Below, piece by piece: positions 11,201 through 23,273 of a DNA stretch of 40,712 bases. How positions within the stretch are numbered: position 1 is the stretch's first letter; every line of letters begins with the position of its first letter. The position numbers and the translations under genes are program-made. Origin of the DNA: Dicyema japonicum (lineage: Eukaryota; Dicyemida; Rhombozoa; Dicyemidae); assembly GCA_011109175.1 (NCBI GenBank), contig RDEW01000081.1:108019-148730 (forward strand), read 5' to 3'. The notes below the pieces were generated by a model, which was given only the letters and a program-made list of their open reading frames with translations, was not told where the DNA came from and made no database searches.

Positions 11201-11570
11201 TTGATTGGCAATGGGACGAGCACCAAGCTACTGCTATTTACAAGAGACAAAATTAGTCATGAGACGGAGCTAATAATCAAACTTACTATAAATAATTACA
11301 CGTGATTGAGTTTTTCTTGCATCAAAGCAATAAGATTCTTAGAGAATAGAAAAAAGGTTTATCTTACTTTGATTCTTGTGGAGACGTCTGTGGTGCTTCA
11401 CCCCAGTAGTATGGAGATGATAAAACAATCAGACTACTTGCGAAACATGTAGTGAACCCAGATAGGCTATTCCAAAGCATTGGCCTTGCGATCGTAACTC
11501 TCAACTGCCTGTTAAAATTTTGTCCTTAAAAACTGAATATTTCCACGGCCCTCAAAAAACCGAGAGTACA
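8267..11570. other. spacer-like region with diverged repeats, no recognisable gene
   Basis: No ORF encodes a protein I know. Sub-repeats are visible (9555-9715 vs 10055-10215; GGCCAAAATAAAT at about 8408 and 8918; two AGATC-rich blocks at about 9045-9080 and 9360-9410). Lying next to 18S 5' ends it could be degraded ribosomal spacer, but this is inference. A minus-strand ORF at 10927-11145 looks coding-like but has no motif I recognise. Confidence 0.4.
9555..10215. repeat. diverged direct repeat, two (perhaps three) copies
   Basis: A ~150-bp unit at 9565-9715 recurs at 10055-10210 with indels. Shared strings include CGAGATCTCCACGTGTG, CAATCGACCT/CAATAGACCT, a TTTTTTCAG box, then TTCGTCC and CAAAC. 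A weaker third copy may start at about 10368 (GAGATCTCTTCGACGG...). Confidence 0.6.
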
Positions 11571-11780
11571 GGAAGCAGTTAATCAATTATAATCCGACAA
11601 ATCAATACAGGANGACCTGATCAATATCAAAAGAAATCTAAAAAATGCCGACGACCTGGACAACATGAGAACCTTGGCTAGGAACAGGAGAGCATGGAAA
11701 AGGATGACATCTAACCTTGTTTCTTTTGCTTCACATGCGGGGCTATAATTAGTATGGCTCTCGTGAAGTGCTTAAATAAT
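11571..11780 (+). mobile_element. family B LINE 3' end
   Basis: The plus strand encodes DLINIKRNLKNADDLDNMRT and LARNRRAWKRMTSN, matching the extreme C-terminal tail of family B (compare the copy at 25681-25932). The 3' end carries ATGGCTCTCGTGAAGTGC and an AATAATAAT tail. A near-identical 3' terminus (CTATGGCTCTCGTAAAAAG) lies on the minus strand at about 23780-23825. One ambiguous base (N) is at 11613. Only the tail survives. Confidence 0.65.
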
Positions 11781-11785
11781 AATAA

Positions 11786-13020
11786 TTAAGTGATCTCGAA
11801 GGCCTCAATCAGAATTTTCATTTTCTCCTCGTGCGCCTTCTGGGATCCAACACAACTTCTCTGTGGGTGAAGTGGTTTCGGGAATAGGAATTGGAGAGGG
11901 GTGATGTATACCCTTCTCATAAGACACGTCGTGACTGTGTATTGTTGAGAGTTGCACTGCTTGCACAGGGTAGCAAATCCCTTTCCATTTTGTCGGATTA
12001 GGTCTTCAAGTGATGAGGGTATTAGTTTTTCTAGTTTCCCGAGATTACTAATAGTAGTGGCTGTTAAGGCCTGAATGTTGAGGATGTTTTGTTCGTTCGT
12101 CCAGGACAGATTGATTCCCCATGACGTATAGGCATAGCTGACAGATGGCTCAATGAATTGTTTGTACAACAATTTCAAAACTGGGAAAGGGGTTTTAATG
12201 CCGAAAATAATTTTGATTATCCCTAGCTTTCTTGAGCAGCTCCCAGAGACAGCGTAGAAGTTAGATGAAAAAGACATGTTTGTGTCGAAGGTGATCCCAA
12301 AGATTTTCAGTTTCTTCGTGAAAGGTATTTGTCTGGTTGATAAATATATCCACTGTCATTTGTCCAAGTCGTTTGTCTGAGGTAAATAAGGAAGAAGATT
12401 TTTCAGTAGATATATCAAGCCGGTTGTAATTTAGCCAAATTTGAATCTTGTGAAGGTATTCTTGTAGTTTTTGATCGCGGGATCCGATTAATAAGTCATC
12501 AGCATATGATAGGATGAAATCGTCTTTATTATCGGGTTGTGGTAAATCGGACATAAGTTAAATAAGGCAGGTGATAAAGGGGAACCTTGTGGGATACCAT
12601 TGGGTAGTAATCTTGATTTGGTCCCATCCATGTATACCCGGGCCCTTCTTCCATTTATGAAATTAGCAAGCCAAAGTTTTATATTGAGGTTGACGGGGAG
12701 AACAAACAAATTCCGGGTTAGAATTTTCCTTGAGACAGACTCAAAGGCCTTTTGTAAATCGATCGAGCAAACGACTGTTTTGAAGTGACGAGGATTTGTG
12801 TTAAAGCCTCCAATGATAAATTGGTTGAGGGAAGTTAGGTGGGTAAAAGTTGAATGACCCCTTCTGAATCCATGTTGTGAGGACGAAAAAGGAAGGGACG
12901 GGGTTATAAAATTAAGAATCAATTTTTACAATAACTTTGATAAGATGTATAGTAAAGAAATTGATCGAAATGATGCAGGATTGTTTTTAGGCTTGTTAAC
13001 TCTCGCCTGGGAATTAGCGG
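11786..13020 (-). mobile_element. family A LINE: RT domain and C-terminus, degraded
   Basis: Reading the minus strand from 13020: KPKNNPASFRSISLLYILSK, FSSSQHGFRRGHSTFTHL, TVVCSIDLQKAFESVSRK, LPNGIPQGSPLSPALFNL and ILSYADDLLIGS, the ordered RT motifs of Jockey/I-like non-LTR elements. These are followed by a thumb/C-terminal part with LYKQFIEPSVSYAYTSWG. Frames break at about 12920, 12500 and 12270. No endonuclease domain is present, so the copy is 5'-truncated, as is normal for target-primed insertion. Related fragments occur at 25250-25640, 29120-29590 and 38790-39680. Confidence 0.9.
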
Positions 13021-13550
13021 TTGTAACTTGCGTCGATCGATTGCGTGTTGCAATTATAAAGATGAATTTTTTAAGACCCAAGACCACGGTAAAACCAAAA
13101 CTAACTATCACGTGATCCCGATGCGTTCCTTCCAAAATCCTCATTCTTGCCCGGTTCTCCTTCCTCGTACCCACACAAGCTCGTACTGGGCGGCTGACTG
13201 TATTTGCAGGGCCACCTTCCCGCATGCCGGAGTTTTGTTTTTCGGATCTTAGCTTCCATGAGTAGTGGGTCGACTGTTGATCCATTACGTGGGCAAAGCA
13301 TACTGATTGTTTTCTGGTGTATCGAGTTGACTCTTTGGACCATAGACTCCGATAGCGCGAATCTCCATGCAACGGAGGCATGCTCAACGGCAGGCGCGAT
13401 TGTTTGTTGGTAGAGGGTAGAAACGGAAAAGTCCATGTTCCTCGTGGTCCTCCGGACAAGGGCGCGTAAAACGTTAACTTTCTGGAGGCCCCTGGTAATC
13501 ATGTCTTTTGCGTGGGAGTTGAGTAGACTGTCGTACTTGAACATTTTGGA
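13021..13550 (-). mobile_element. LINE C-terminal fragment
   Basis: The minus-strand frame 13101-13544 contains ITRGLQKVNVLRALVRRTTR and LYQQTIAPAVEHASVAWRFA, the post-RT region found in Jockey/CR1-like LINEs (cf. LNVLRAL... LxYxxxxRPxxEYAxxxW). It lies upstream of, and on the same strand as, the family A RT, so two LINE pieces are stacked in tandem. Its edge is only ~65 bp from the CSTF1 start codon. Confidence 0.75.
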
Positions 13551-13613
13551 TATCCCGATAAATGAAATAAAATGAAACTTTATTAAATAAAAATAAAAAT
13601 ATAATAAATTTAA

Positions 13614-15109
13614 ATGGAAACGGTTAGTCGTGGTGTGAATATGAATGAAAGAGATAAAATGTACAAACTGATAATAGGGTATAAAATATAATAAACATTT
13701 TAGCCAATTACTGTTTGATGGTCATCAAGAATTAGCCTTTCAGTTAAATTCTATAGTCCAATCAATGAGAATATTATCTCCATCGGATAGACTATCCCAT
13801 GTAATCTCAAAAGGACTTAAAGAGGAAGAAAAGATTGCCAGCAGTGACAGCCTTAAATTCAAAGAACTTTTCGACGAAGGAATTGACTTTGACAACACCC
13901 TTGAAAGTAATCTTCCTATAGTAATAGATCGTGTTTTGGGTTCATCATTTGAAAACTATGAGACATACTATGTGACCTCACATCGTGACTGTTGTCGAGC
14001 TGCTGCATTTGACTCTTCTGGTATTTTATAATGTGATTATAGGACAACACGTGGCAACTGCTTCAGGTGATTCATCAATAAAGGTTTTAAATGTTGCCAA
14101 AATGTTAAATCGAAATTCAACTGTAGGAGAAAATGAGTATAATCCGGTTGTTAGAAATTTGTACGACCACACTTCAGTATTATTAATTATTTATAGTAGG
14201 AAGTGACTTGTGTTAAATTTCACCCCGAGTACCCCATTTTCTTGCATCAGGAAGTCGTGACAATACTGTCAAGTTATTCGATTACAGCAAACCAATGGCA
14301 AGGAAAGCATTTCGCATGATTCAAGTAATATTTATTTGAACGTAAAGGAAGTGGTAGAAATTATGGATATTGACTTTAATCCTAATGGGGATTATTTAAT
14401 GGTTGCTACAAGTCATCCTACTTGTTTTATATTATTTTATGTTCTAGTAAGATTGTATGATGTTAATACTAATCAATGTTTTGTATCCTCCATTCCTTCT
14501 GATCAACATACTTCATCACTCACTGGGGTATACTTATTCCTTATATGCAGGTTAGTTGGAGTCAATGTGGAAAATATATTGCTACCTGTTCCGTTGATGG
14601 TAATATTGGATTGTGGGATGGAGTTAGTTGTAAACGATTTAATACCTTTAATAAGGCCCATTCGGGACATGTGTTAAATCAGTTGTATTTTCAAAGAATT
14701 CAAAAGTTATTTTATTATAATTGTAGTATGTTTTATCTTCCGGATGTGATGGTATTGTTAAATTATGGGATTTGTCATCATTTCGATGTCTTCAGGCATA
14801 CCGTGGTTTTGGACCTATCTCACCAATTCCATGTGGTGTAGTATTTAATCATAGTGAGGATTATGGTATTTTATAAATTAATGTAGTTTTGGGTATCAAT
14901 AATGAAATAAGATCAATATATTGTTGGGATACTCGTACTGCTCAATTAATTAACACTCAACCATATGGTATAATAATTATAATATTATAGGACATTCTGA
15001 TTCTGTTAGGTTTATTGCTCACTCTAATAAGATTGGGGCTTTTGTTACCTGCAGTGATGATCATCGCTCTAGATTTTGGTGTTCTGATGATTATGCTAAT
15101 TCTATTTAA
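13614..15109 (+). CDS. CSTF1: cleavage stimulation factor subunit 1 (CstF50), WD40 protein
   Basis: CstF50 is the WD40 subunit of the mRNA 3'-end cleavage stimulation factor in the nucleus. Exons read [20 protein letters not shown] (start 13614), IGQLLFDG (dimerisation domain), [92 protein letters not shown] and [15 protein letters not shown], ending at TAA 15107-15109. All match CSTF1 in order. Nine GT...AG introns are needed: 13679-13703, 14021-14042, 14177-14199, 14325-14347, 14424-14447, 14528-14550, 14706-14726, 14866-14886 and 14968-14990 (21-25 nt). The product is ~430 residues, the family size. Two sites lose one base relative to the conserved frame (about 14242 and 14664). I think the gene is real and these may be sequence errors. 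Confidence 0.93.
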
Positions 15110-16464
15110 TACTTTTGTATTTCTAACTTTTCTAAGACACAAACTAATAAATTATAAGTCTTTCGATAAAATCTTTTATTAATCACACGGAAAATATTTT
15201 TGTGCCATTTAAAAATGTTCTGACATTTCGTTTTCAGGATAATAGGTTGCCAAGGATTATTTTTGAGTTAAACTCTTAACCTTCTATCTCAAGTCAATAT
15301 TGTGATTTGACCAAGACAACGATAGCATATTGGCAAATAAGATATTTTATATTATTTATTTTATAAATTTTTATTAAGTGAAAATTATGAATTCGGTTAT
15401 TTAAGTTATTGTAATTTATTTAATGCACAAGTATAAACAACATAAAATAGAAAGTTCATGTTAATCTAACCAATATTAATTTTTATGAAAAACGTCTAAC
15501 CTTGTCTTTGGGATGTCACATTCAATGATTTGCCAATGAGAATGTGTGCGCCATTTATTTGACAAATTTATATCCGCCGTCGTGCCTTGCGGGATGGTCA
15601 TTTTTTGAAGGCTGAGGCCTTTCTTTTCTCAGTTTAGAAAAATTTCATATTTTGTTACATAACCTCACAAATTAAATTTATTATAAGCAAAAAAGATAAT
15701 TAATTAACACGGCCATCCACCAAAAGTGGACCCCCGACATTATCGAAGTTGCGTTGCCTCTCACGATTGCAACAGAGATCAACTGGAGAAGTCACCGGTC
15801 TCATTGTTAAAATTAAATTTGATAAAGTTTTTAACAAAATTCACAGTTATCAGAACCCGATACAATCAAAGTTTTATTTACATCAACGAAATGACCAAAT
15901 TATTAAATCTTAATATGGTTAAATAGCCCCTTAATACATTCCTCAGGTTCTCAATTGTCACTGATTGTCTCCCAACACGCTTTTTTAGCTTTTTGAATAT
16001 TAGTTGTACTTTATTTTTAATCTTTCTTTAATTTATAAATCCATATAATCGATAAAGTTAATATTTTTAAGAACAAATTTTTTTAATTTTATAATTTTCT
16101 ATATTTTCAAAAATAACTGTGGACGGATAGAATTAATAATTTTTGTAACTGTAAAGAAATAATTATTTTATGAAAAGTGCTGCTTTTGGTTTTTACTTAT
16201 TAAATATCGGTTTCCCGAGGGAATAATAAATTTATGGAAACCAAGTAATATTTCACGTACAAACGTGTTCAAAGTCATTAAAGAAAACAATAAAATATTT
16301 GACATTATTTATTTAAATAAAAAATGGATTAAATATAGTAATTTCATCAATAACAAAGTCGATTAGTGCATTATTTACAACACAAAACATCTTTTTGTTG
16401 AACATTAAGTCCGTATGAGTCAATATTATATATAATATAGAAATTATATAGTTACTACACTTTC
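15110..16464. other. intergenic, AT-rich, no recognisable gene
   Basis: This is the spacer between CSTF1 and the channel gene. It has a slightly richer stretch around 15590-15790, including a short ORF at 15726-15926 without motifs; otherwise long A/T runs. No transposon signature is seen. The promoters of the channel gene presumably lie in its right half, but no specific element is identifiable. Confidence 0.5.
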
Positions 16465-19400
16465 ATGGAAAATAACCAATCTCCATTTAATTTATATACT
16501 GCTAATTCAAAGGGAAAATCAATCAAAAAAGCAGAATTCCTTAAAATTTTAAAGTCAGATAAAATTGATACTTCAAAAGTGCACGGAAATTGGACTTTTG
16601 TGTCGGAATTCGAACAACCAATTCCCAATTTTAGTCCCGAACTTATCCAAGATTCTGATTTGCCAAGAAAATTTGGGAAATTTCCTAATTCATTACTGCA
16701 TAAACCGATAGAAGAAATTGATCCTTTCATAGAAGATCATGTAACAATTATTACTAATCATTAAGACATTTTTGGTAATAAAAAATAAAGGAAATCAACA
16801 ATTTGTGATAAACAGGTATTCAGCTGCCAAATCATTATATATATTCGACGTATGCAATCCAATTCGTCAGTGGCTAATATACATAAGTACTAATCAGATT
16901 TTTGACATTTTAATAATCTTACTCATTATCGCCAATCTAATATTCCTGGCAATGACTAAATCATATGAAATTGCTGAGTAATTCAATATTTTGTATTTTA
17001 GATATTTTTTTGTTTCAGTTTATACAATTGAAATGATCATTTCCATATGTGTAAGAGGATTTGCGTTAGCTCCGTATACTTATCTCCGAAACCCTCAAAC
17101 AATTATTGATTTTTTAATAGTAGTCATAGCGTATTTTAATAATCAATACTTTTAGATTATTTGAATTAGTTGTACTGAAAATTATACTAAACAACACTGT
17201 CAACATAAATTTCATTAAGGCTCTAAGAGTCTTTAGAGTTTTGAAATTATTAAATTTACTTCCAGGTTATAATATGTAACATTTTAGGAGTGAAACAAAT
17301 ATTATCATCCATTAATAAAGCCCTCAAAATAGTAGGGACATTTTTATTTTATTTTTCATAACTCTATCAATTCTTTCCCTTATTTCATTTCAAATATTTG
17401 GAGGTACATTGAGACAAAAATGTGTCAAAGTTCCTATGTTTCATCTAAACACGTCTCAATGGACTAATTGGGTTCACAATATCAGTATGCTTATATTTAA
17501 CATTAAGGTAATTGGTTGAACATTTCCGGAAATTACTATGTTTGTGGTAATGTCTCAACATCTAAGTAAACTAAATAATTATATTAGAACCTGTCCATTA
17601 AATTACACTTGCCTTACTGTTGGATCAAACCCAAATTTTGGGTTCACATCATTCGATCAGTTTGGATGGTCTATTATCAGCAATTTCCAATTACTTACAT
17701 TAGATTATTGGGAAAATTTGAGTCACTTGGTAGAATATATTATTATTCATAGCTTCAAAGTACTAATGGATATTTCTCTTTCTTATACTGCTTCCCAGTA
17801 GTAATGATTGGTTCACTTTACCTCATTAATTTAATGTTGGCTGTTATTTCTATATCTTACAATGGAGTTGTCAACATTTCTGTTTGTTTTATTTTTATTT
17901 TAAGAAATCAAATTATAACAACAAATTTTGGAGTTATTCTCCTAAAAATGGGGTGATTTATTATAAAAAGAAATTGATTTATGATATTAAAAACCCACCA
18001 AAAATACTAGAAAATCAGAGTTCAGACAAATCCAAAGCAAAAGTAAGCAGTAAAAAACAAAAAACAAAAAATATTCAGTCTGACAACGTAGGAGTTGTTA
18101 GAAGAAAGTTTAAAAATTTAATAGAAAATTCTACTTTTGATATTATAATTGCAATCATAATATTTTTAAACACACTATCAATGGCTTTAGAACATTACCC
18201 AGAATCAGAAGATTTCTCAAAATATCAAAAATATTCTAACTACGTATAATTTAGCAAATTTAATTATTGATAGGTCTTCACGGGGTTATACACAATCGAA
18301 ATTATATTAAAAATATATGTTTACAGCCTAAAGTTTTTTATATCAAAATGGAATATTTTTGACTTATCAATAATTGTTGTGGGGTATGTTGAAATTTTAT
18401 TATTTACTGGAGGATCCACGACTCCCTTCAGATTATTAAAACTTGTATGTGTTAATTAAACATTATAGTTGAGAATATTTAAACTCACAAAATCATGGAC
18501 AACAATGCATATGCTTGTAACGACAATGACATCTTCCATCGGACAACTTACCAACATTATTTTAATTCTTTTGATTGTGCTATATACTTTTTCAGTATTT
18601 GGTCTTCACATCTTTCATTCACCGTATAATCATTTTTATGGGACAAGTTTACCACGGTTACTCTTTTTCAAATATCTTAGATGGAACTTTAGCGATTTTT
18701 TCCACTCCTTTATGCTTATATTCCGTATAATGTGCGGTGAATGGGTGGAACCGTTATGGGATTGTATGCAAGCATCTGGGTCCACGTGTATTGCAATAAT
18801 CATTCCTGCACAAATTTTATGCTCTTATATGGTTTGTATTTTACTTTAGTTAAAGATTTTAAATTTGTTCCTGGCATTACTGTTAAATCTATTTCACCAA
18901 AATCAACTCAAAAAAGAAGAAAAGTCTACGATTTTTTGGAATGACATTCGAAACGCCGTAAAATATGCATTTAATTTTAAAAAGAAAGTTATTATTCAAT
19001 TTCTTAATTTAAGATCAAACCACATGCTACGACATCGACTATCAACTCTACAAATTTAAAAATTTCGGACAATCAAATGTCAGATGATTTTGTGGAAAGT
19101 AGAGTTGTAACTTCAAACGCCAAATCTTCAACTTTAAAGAGTTCTGGCAATCAAAAACAAAATAAATCGCAAAATAGAATTTCCAAAATCAGCAATATTT
19201 CAGGAATTTCAATTAGTCCAGTTCCCCAAAATTTACTAAAGCCATGTTTTCCAAGTTTTTTTAGAAGGTATTTATAAAATTTAAAATTAGGATTGGATTT
19301 TGGGACAAAACGATTTCAAAAGTAGAATCAACAATATCAATGATGAAATTCAATAAATTAAGAACTAAAATTTTAGAATTTGTATCAAATAAATATTTTG

Positions 19401-21874
19401 AAGGGTTGATAATAATTCTCATTGGAATAAGCAGTATTCTTTTGGTAGTAATAAATTAATTTGTTGTAGACCTTAGAGGATAAGCATTTCAAACAAAGAC
19501 CAACATTGCAGTACGTTTCCAATATAATAAATGCAATTCTAACTGTTTTGTTTACTACTGAAATGTTTCTCAAAATTATTGCTTTTGGATTAACCAGCTA
19601 TTTTACAACATCATGGACGATATTAGACTTTTTTAATGTCGTGGTTAGGATTACATATAAATTATAGATTTCATGGATTACCTTTAACAATGTTGAGAAT
19701 GCGATATCTTCTTTGAAGTCGTTGAGATCTCTGAGAAGTCTTCGACCTCTTTGCATGATATCCAGATGGGAATCATTACAAGTAGTAAGGAATTTAAAAT
19801 TTTAGATTGTTGTGAACTCACTAATATATTCAATTCCATCAATTATTAATGTAATGGTTGTTTGTTCGATTATATGGATTATTTTTGCCATAATGGGGGT
19901 TCAACTTTTTGCAGGAAAATTTTACAAATGTACAATTGATGGAAACAAAATGAGTCACACATATTCAATAATTTTGAATGTGACCGACAAAAATTCTTGT
20001 CTGGGACTAACTCAACAATTTCTCACTCCACAACAAAGGTCAATAATAAACGGAGGAAATATCAGTTGGAAAAATTCTAAAATAAATTTTGACAACGTTA
20101 TCGAAGCTCTTTTATCCCTTTATCAAATAGTTATCAATATATTTATTGTAGGCGACAATCGAAGGTTGGATAGAAATAATGGAGGATGCAGTTGACTCAA
20201 CAGGGGTTTGAAAGATCAAATAATAATTAAGCATATATAGATTGAGAAACAACCACGCTATGAAGCCTATTTGTATTCATACATTTATTTTATTGTTTTT
20301 TTATTTATTGGGAGTTTCTTTTGTCTTAATCTGCTAATCAGTGTTATTATTGAACATTTTCTAACTTTAAAGAAAAAAGTACAATTTAACAAACTGTTTT
20401 TAGTTTGAACAAAGTCGACTTGTTAATGCAATTACCAATAAATATCAAAAATATTTTTTTCAAATAATAAACGAGTATTTTGAAAGAAAGCCTAAACAAT
20501 TTTACAAATATCCTAAAGTAATAATAATAATAATTTTAGAATAAAATCTCCAAAGTAGTGAGACATTTGGTTAAATCTAAAATTTATAATATTGGATGTT
20601 TAGTCATTATATTTTCTTTCATATTAAACGAATCATTCAGATCTTATGACATTGCATACAAATATAATGACTTTTCCACTTTCAAAGCATCAGTAATAAA
20701 CTATCTAAGAATTATTTTCGCTTTTATCTTTATATTAGAAACTAGTCTAAGAATTGTGGGTCAAGGAACTGGATATTTTCAAAATTATTATGAAATAATG
20801 GATTTTATTGTAATAATTATTAGCACATTGGGTAATTTATTTTATTAATAAATAGGACTTATTTTGAGATTTTACTTAAATCATAATGAGATTCTATCAC
20901 GTGTGTATATTGAATTAGGGTCACTGAGAATAATATTTTCAATCCATCGAACTCATTTATTAGACACCACTAAATTTGGAAGACAACTAAAAACACTGGT
21001 AACTCCATTAATTGTAAGTCTTCCTGAACTGATAAACGTGGCAATACTCTTGTTAACAATTATTTTCATATATTCGATCATTGGAATGATTTTATTTGAG
21101 GAGTTAGACCATGTTGGAAGTCTTAATGATGTCATCAATTTTGATACATTTCCTTCAAGCTTTTTCTTATTATTTGAATTGGGATCCTCTGCGTCTGGTT
21201 GGAATGAAATACTAAGTGCAGTTTTGGAGGGAAATGAAATATGTTCAATAAAATCAGGACATAGCTGTATTAGCAAAAGTTTTATTGTAATATATTTTGT
21301 ATCATTTGTATTTGTTACGAAAATTGTGATTATAAACACATATGTTGCCATTATTATTAATAATTTCGAACATTCATATGACCAACAAAATCTGATAGGA
21401 ATCAGTCATTCAACAATATCAAATTTCGATAGAACATGCAACAAATTTACATCGAAAGACAAATATCATCATATTGAATTAAAATACTTACCGAAAATAA
21501 TAAACAGTCTTTGTCATCCGTTTAGGATCCCACATCCAATGCCTTCAAAATAGCTTTAATGAAATTACCAATTTATGAAGGAGATTTAATTCACAGAATT
21601 GATTTGTTTGAAAAACTTGTACGCTGTCATTTCGATACGATTGGTACACATCATACAAATAGTAAAATTGAACGCATATTAACACGTCTTAGAAACAATA
21701 ACATTCCCACCACTAAACTTTTAAATGTTTTAAAAATTTTAATTTTAGGTTAAATCTGATACTCTCCGCAGAAGAAGAGAAGAAACAGCAGCTAAAATTC
21801 TTCAAAACTCATGGAGAAAGTTTCGCAATATACGATTACTCAAACAATTTGCATCTAAAAAATTAAAAAAATAA
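16465..21874 (+). CDS. four-domain voltage-gated sodium channel-like protein
   Basis: Twenty-four exons give ~1,615 residues, shorter than the ~2,000 usual for Nav channels. Domains I-IV are each complete (S1-S6): I with [21 protein letters not shown] with [48 protein letters not shown] with [45 protein letters not shown] with [20 protein letters not shown]. The C-terminus has [15 protein letters not shown] and an IQ motif [13 protein letters not shown]. Pore residues read D/E/E/S, close to invertebrate Nav2 (DEEA). Introns: 16741-16765, 16978-17001, 17131-17155, 17266-17287, 17485-17507, 17566-17587, 17730-17752, 17882-17904, 18244-18273, 18445-18468, 18657-18680, 18832-18855, 18988-19013, 19268-19290, 19445-19469, 19644-19667, 19782-19805, 20130-20151, 20206-20240, 20379-20403, 20518-20539, 20832-20855, 21727-21748. 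One-base frame losses occur near 17326 and 21538. Domain IV S4 and the III-IV linker are unusual (see findings). Confidence 0.93.
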
Positions 21875-21941
21875 ATTAACAACATTTTATTTTCATATAA
21901 TCTAATAAATATTTCAATCAAATAAAAATTTAAATTACATA

Positions 21942-22020
21942 CAGTCAAACCTCACGAACCCGCTGCTTCTCGAATCCTCTTGATTAAACGAAAATTTAGA
22001 ATTTCGATCATGCAAATATT
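21942..22020 (+). mobile_element. pogo/Tigger-like terminal inverted repeat
   Basis: After a TA dinucleotide the sequence begins CAGTCAAACCTCACGAACC and continues with CGAATCC, TTAAACGAAAATTT and TTCGATCATGC, the pattern of pogo/Tigger element ends (CAGTnnAACCTC..., then TTCGA-type motifs). No matching opposite end was located with confidence. It starts 67 bp after the channel stop codon. Confidence 0.45.
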
Positions 22021-22470
22021 ATTAATCAGTAACCCCGAATCACTAACTATTAGGAGGCCAACAGCTATTAAGTAGGACGGACGCAGGTTGCTCCCATAGA
22101 TGGGTCAGTCCTGGAATTATAGACTAACATTATCCTAATTCATGACATTCAAATAGGTGATTTGTTTTCAACACGTAGAGGTTACAAAAGAGACAGAGGA
22201 TATCGTACGTCGGTAGATAGGGTGGTACCCATATCGTAGACGAGCTAGGTTTACTCGGACGTCCCTCGAAAAAGAGAATTCTGATCGGTTTATTGGAGAA
22301 AGGGGCCGGTGTAGTATTTAATTATCTTCGAGTCTTCGGATGCTTCTGGTAGAAACAAAATCGTGTATCTGTTTCAGACGACTCCGGTCATTCGAGACAG
22401 GTCACTGGTTGTCATAATATTTTCCTATTGTTTTGCGGCTTGCATAGAGTGACAGGGATGGTCTAGGCCA

Positions 22471-23262
22471 GGTGTAGGCAAAATCTGGCTCGCAAGTCTA
22501 AAGTAGGCTCTTTCATTTAGTTATATTTATACTCATTTATTTGTTTTTATATATGATTTTTTAAAATTATTTGAAAATTTACATATTTAATCGTAAATTT
22601 TGCTTATACATTATAACCTATCTCGGCTGTCGGCAAAAGGTGGCATTTTCATTTTTTAATTATTTTTTTAATAATCAAAAATTTTTACAAGTTTAACATT
22701 AAATTCTGGTTATACATTGATATATGCCCAACAATAAAAAAATTAATAATACAAGACATTTTCAATCTGAATGGACTGAATCTTTCGCACTCACTTTTAA
22801 CTCAAAGCAACTACCAAAATCCCCATTTGTCAGGAAACTCTGAACCAAAATAAAAAATCAACTTTGGAGAGGCATTTTAAAACAAAGCATGCGAATTTAG
22901 CAAAAATATCTTTGCGACTCACGAAAGAATGTTGGGGAAGAACTTTTTTATGTGTCTCGAGGCTTCCTTAGACAAGAACATTTGGCATTATTGCCTCTAA
23001 AAAGTCAAACTCGTGGTCAAGATATTGTCGACACAGTTGTAGAATATCTGGAAACGAATTTTATTCCACTTAATAGAATCGTATCAATTTCAACTGACGG
23101 TGCTGCAAGCATGCTAGGATCGAGAAAGGGATTTATCACACTAATTAAAAAGAAAATTGACCATGAAGTGATTACGCTACATTGTCCACCAAGAAACATT
23201 ATCTGCACATACATTTCCAAAAGAAATATTAAAACCGATGGAATTGATGATTACTAATTATA
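22471..23262 (+). mobile_element. hAT element (ZBED5/EPM2AIP1-like transposase), truncated
   Basis: A hAT-type end CCAGGTGTAGGCAAAATCTG with GGCTCGCAAG is followed by transposase sequence. A BED-like tail (NKKSTLERHFKTKHANL, about 22850-22900) comes first, then QEHLALLPLKSQTRGQDIVD, ISTDGAASMLGSRKGF and ITLHC, the first catalytic region seen in ZBED5- and GTF2IRD2-like hAT proteins (TTDGAPAM...). The frame stops at 23257; the C-terminal dimerisation domain is missing. A diverged ~40-bp direct repeat (TTATACATTATAACC / TTATACATTGATATA) lies near 22605-22730. Confidence 0.8.
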
Positions 23263-23273
23263 TCAAAGTAATA

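Noticed and set aside
14177-14196. 20-nt form of CSTF1 intron 3
   Set aside because: Ending at 14196 leaves an in-frame TAG; ending at 14199 (23 nt) continues the conserved EVTC.
20953-21351. 132-codon minus-strand ORF inside the channel
   Set aside because: Antisense of channel domain IV S4-S6, where all protein motifs are on the plus strand.
16465-21874. NALCN or a voltage-gated calcium channel
   Set aside because: Pore motifs ([20 protein letters not shown]) and [21 protein letters not shown] and SLRPL are sodium-channel signatures; a calcium channel would show E/E/E/E and NALCN E/E/K/E.
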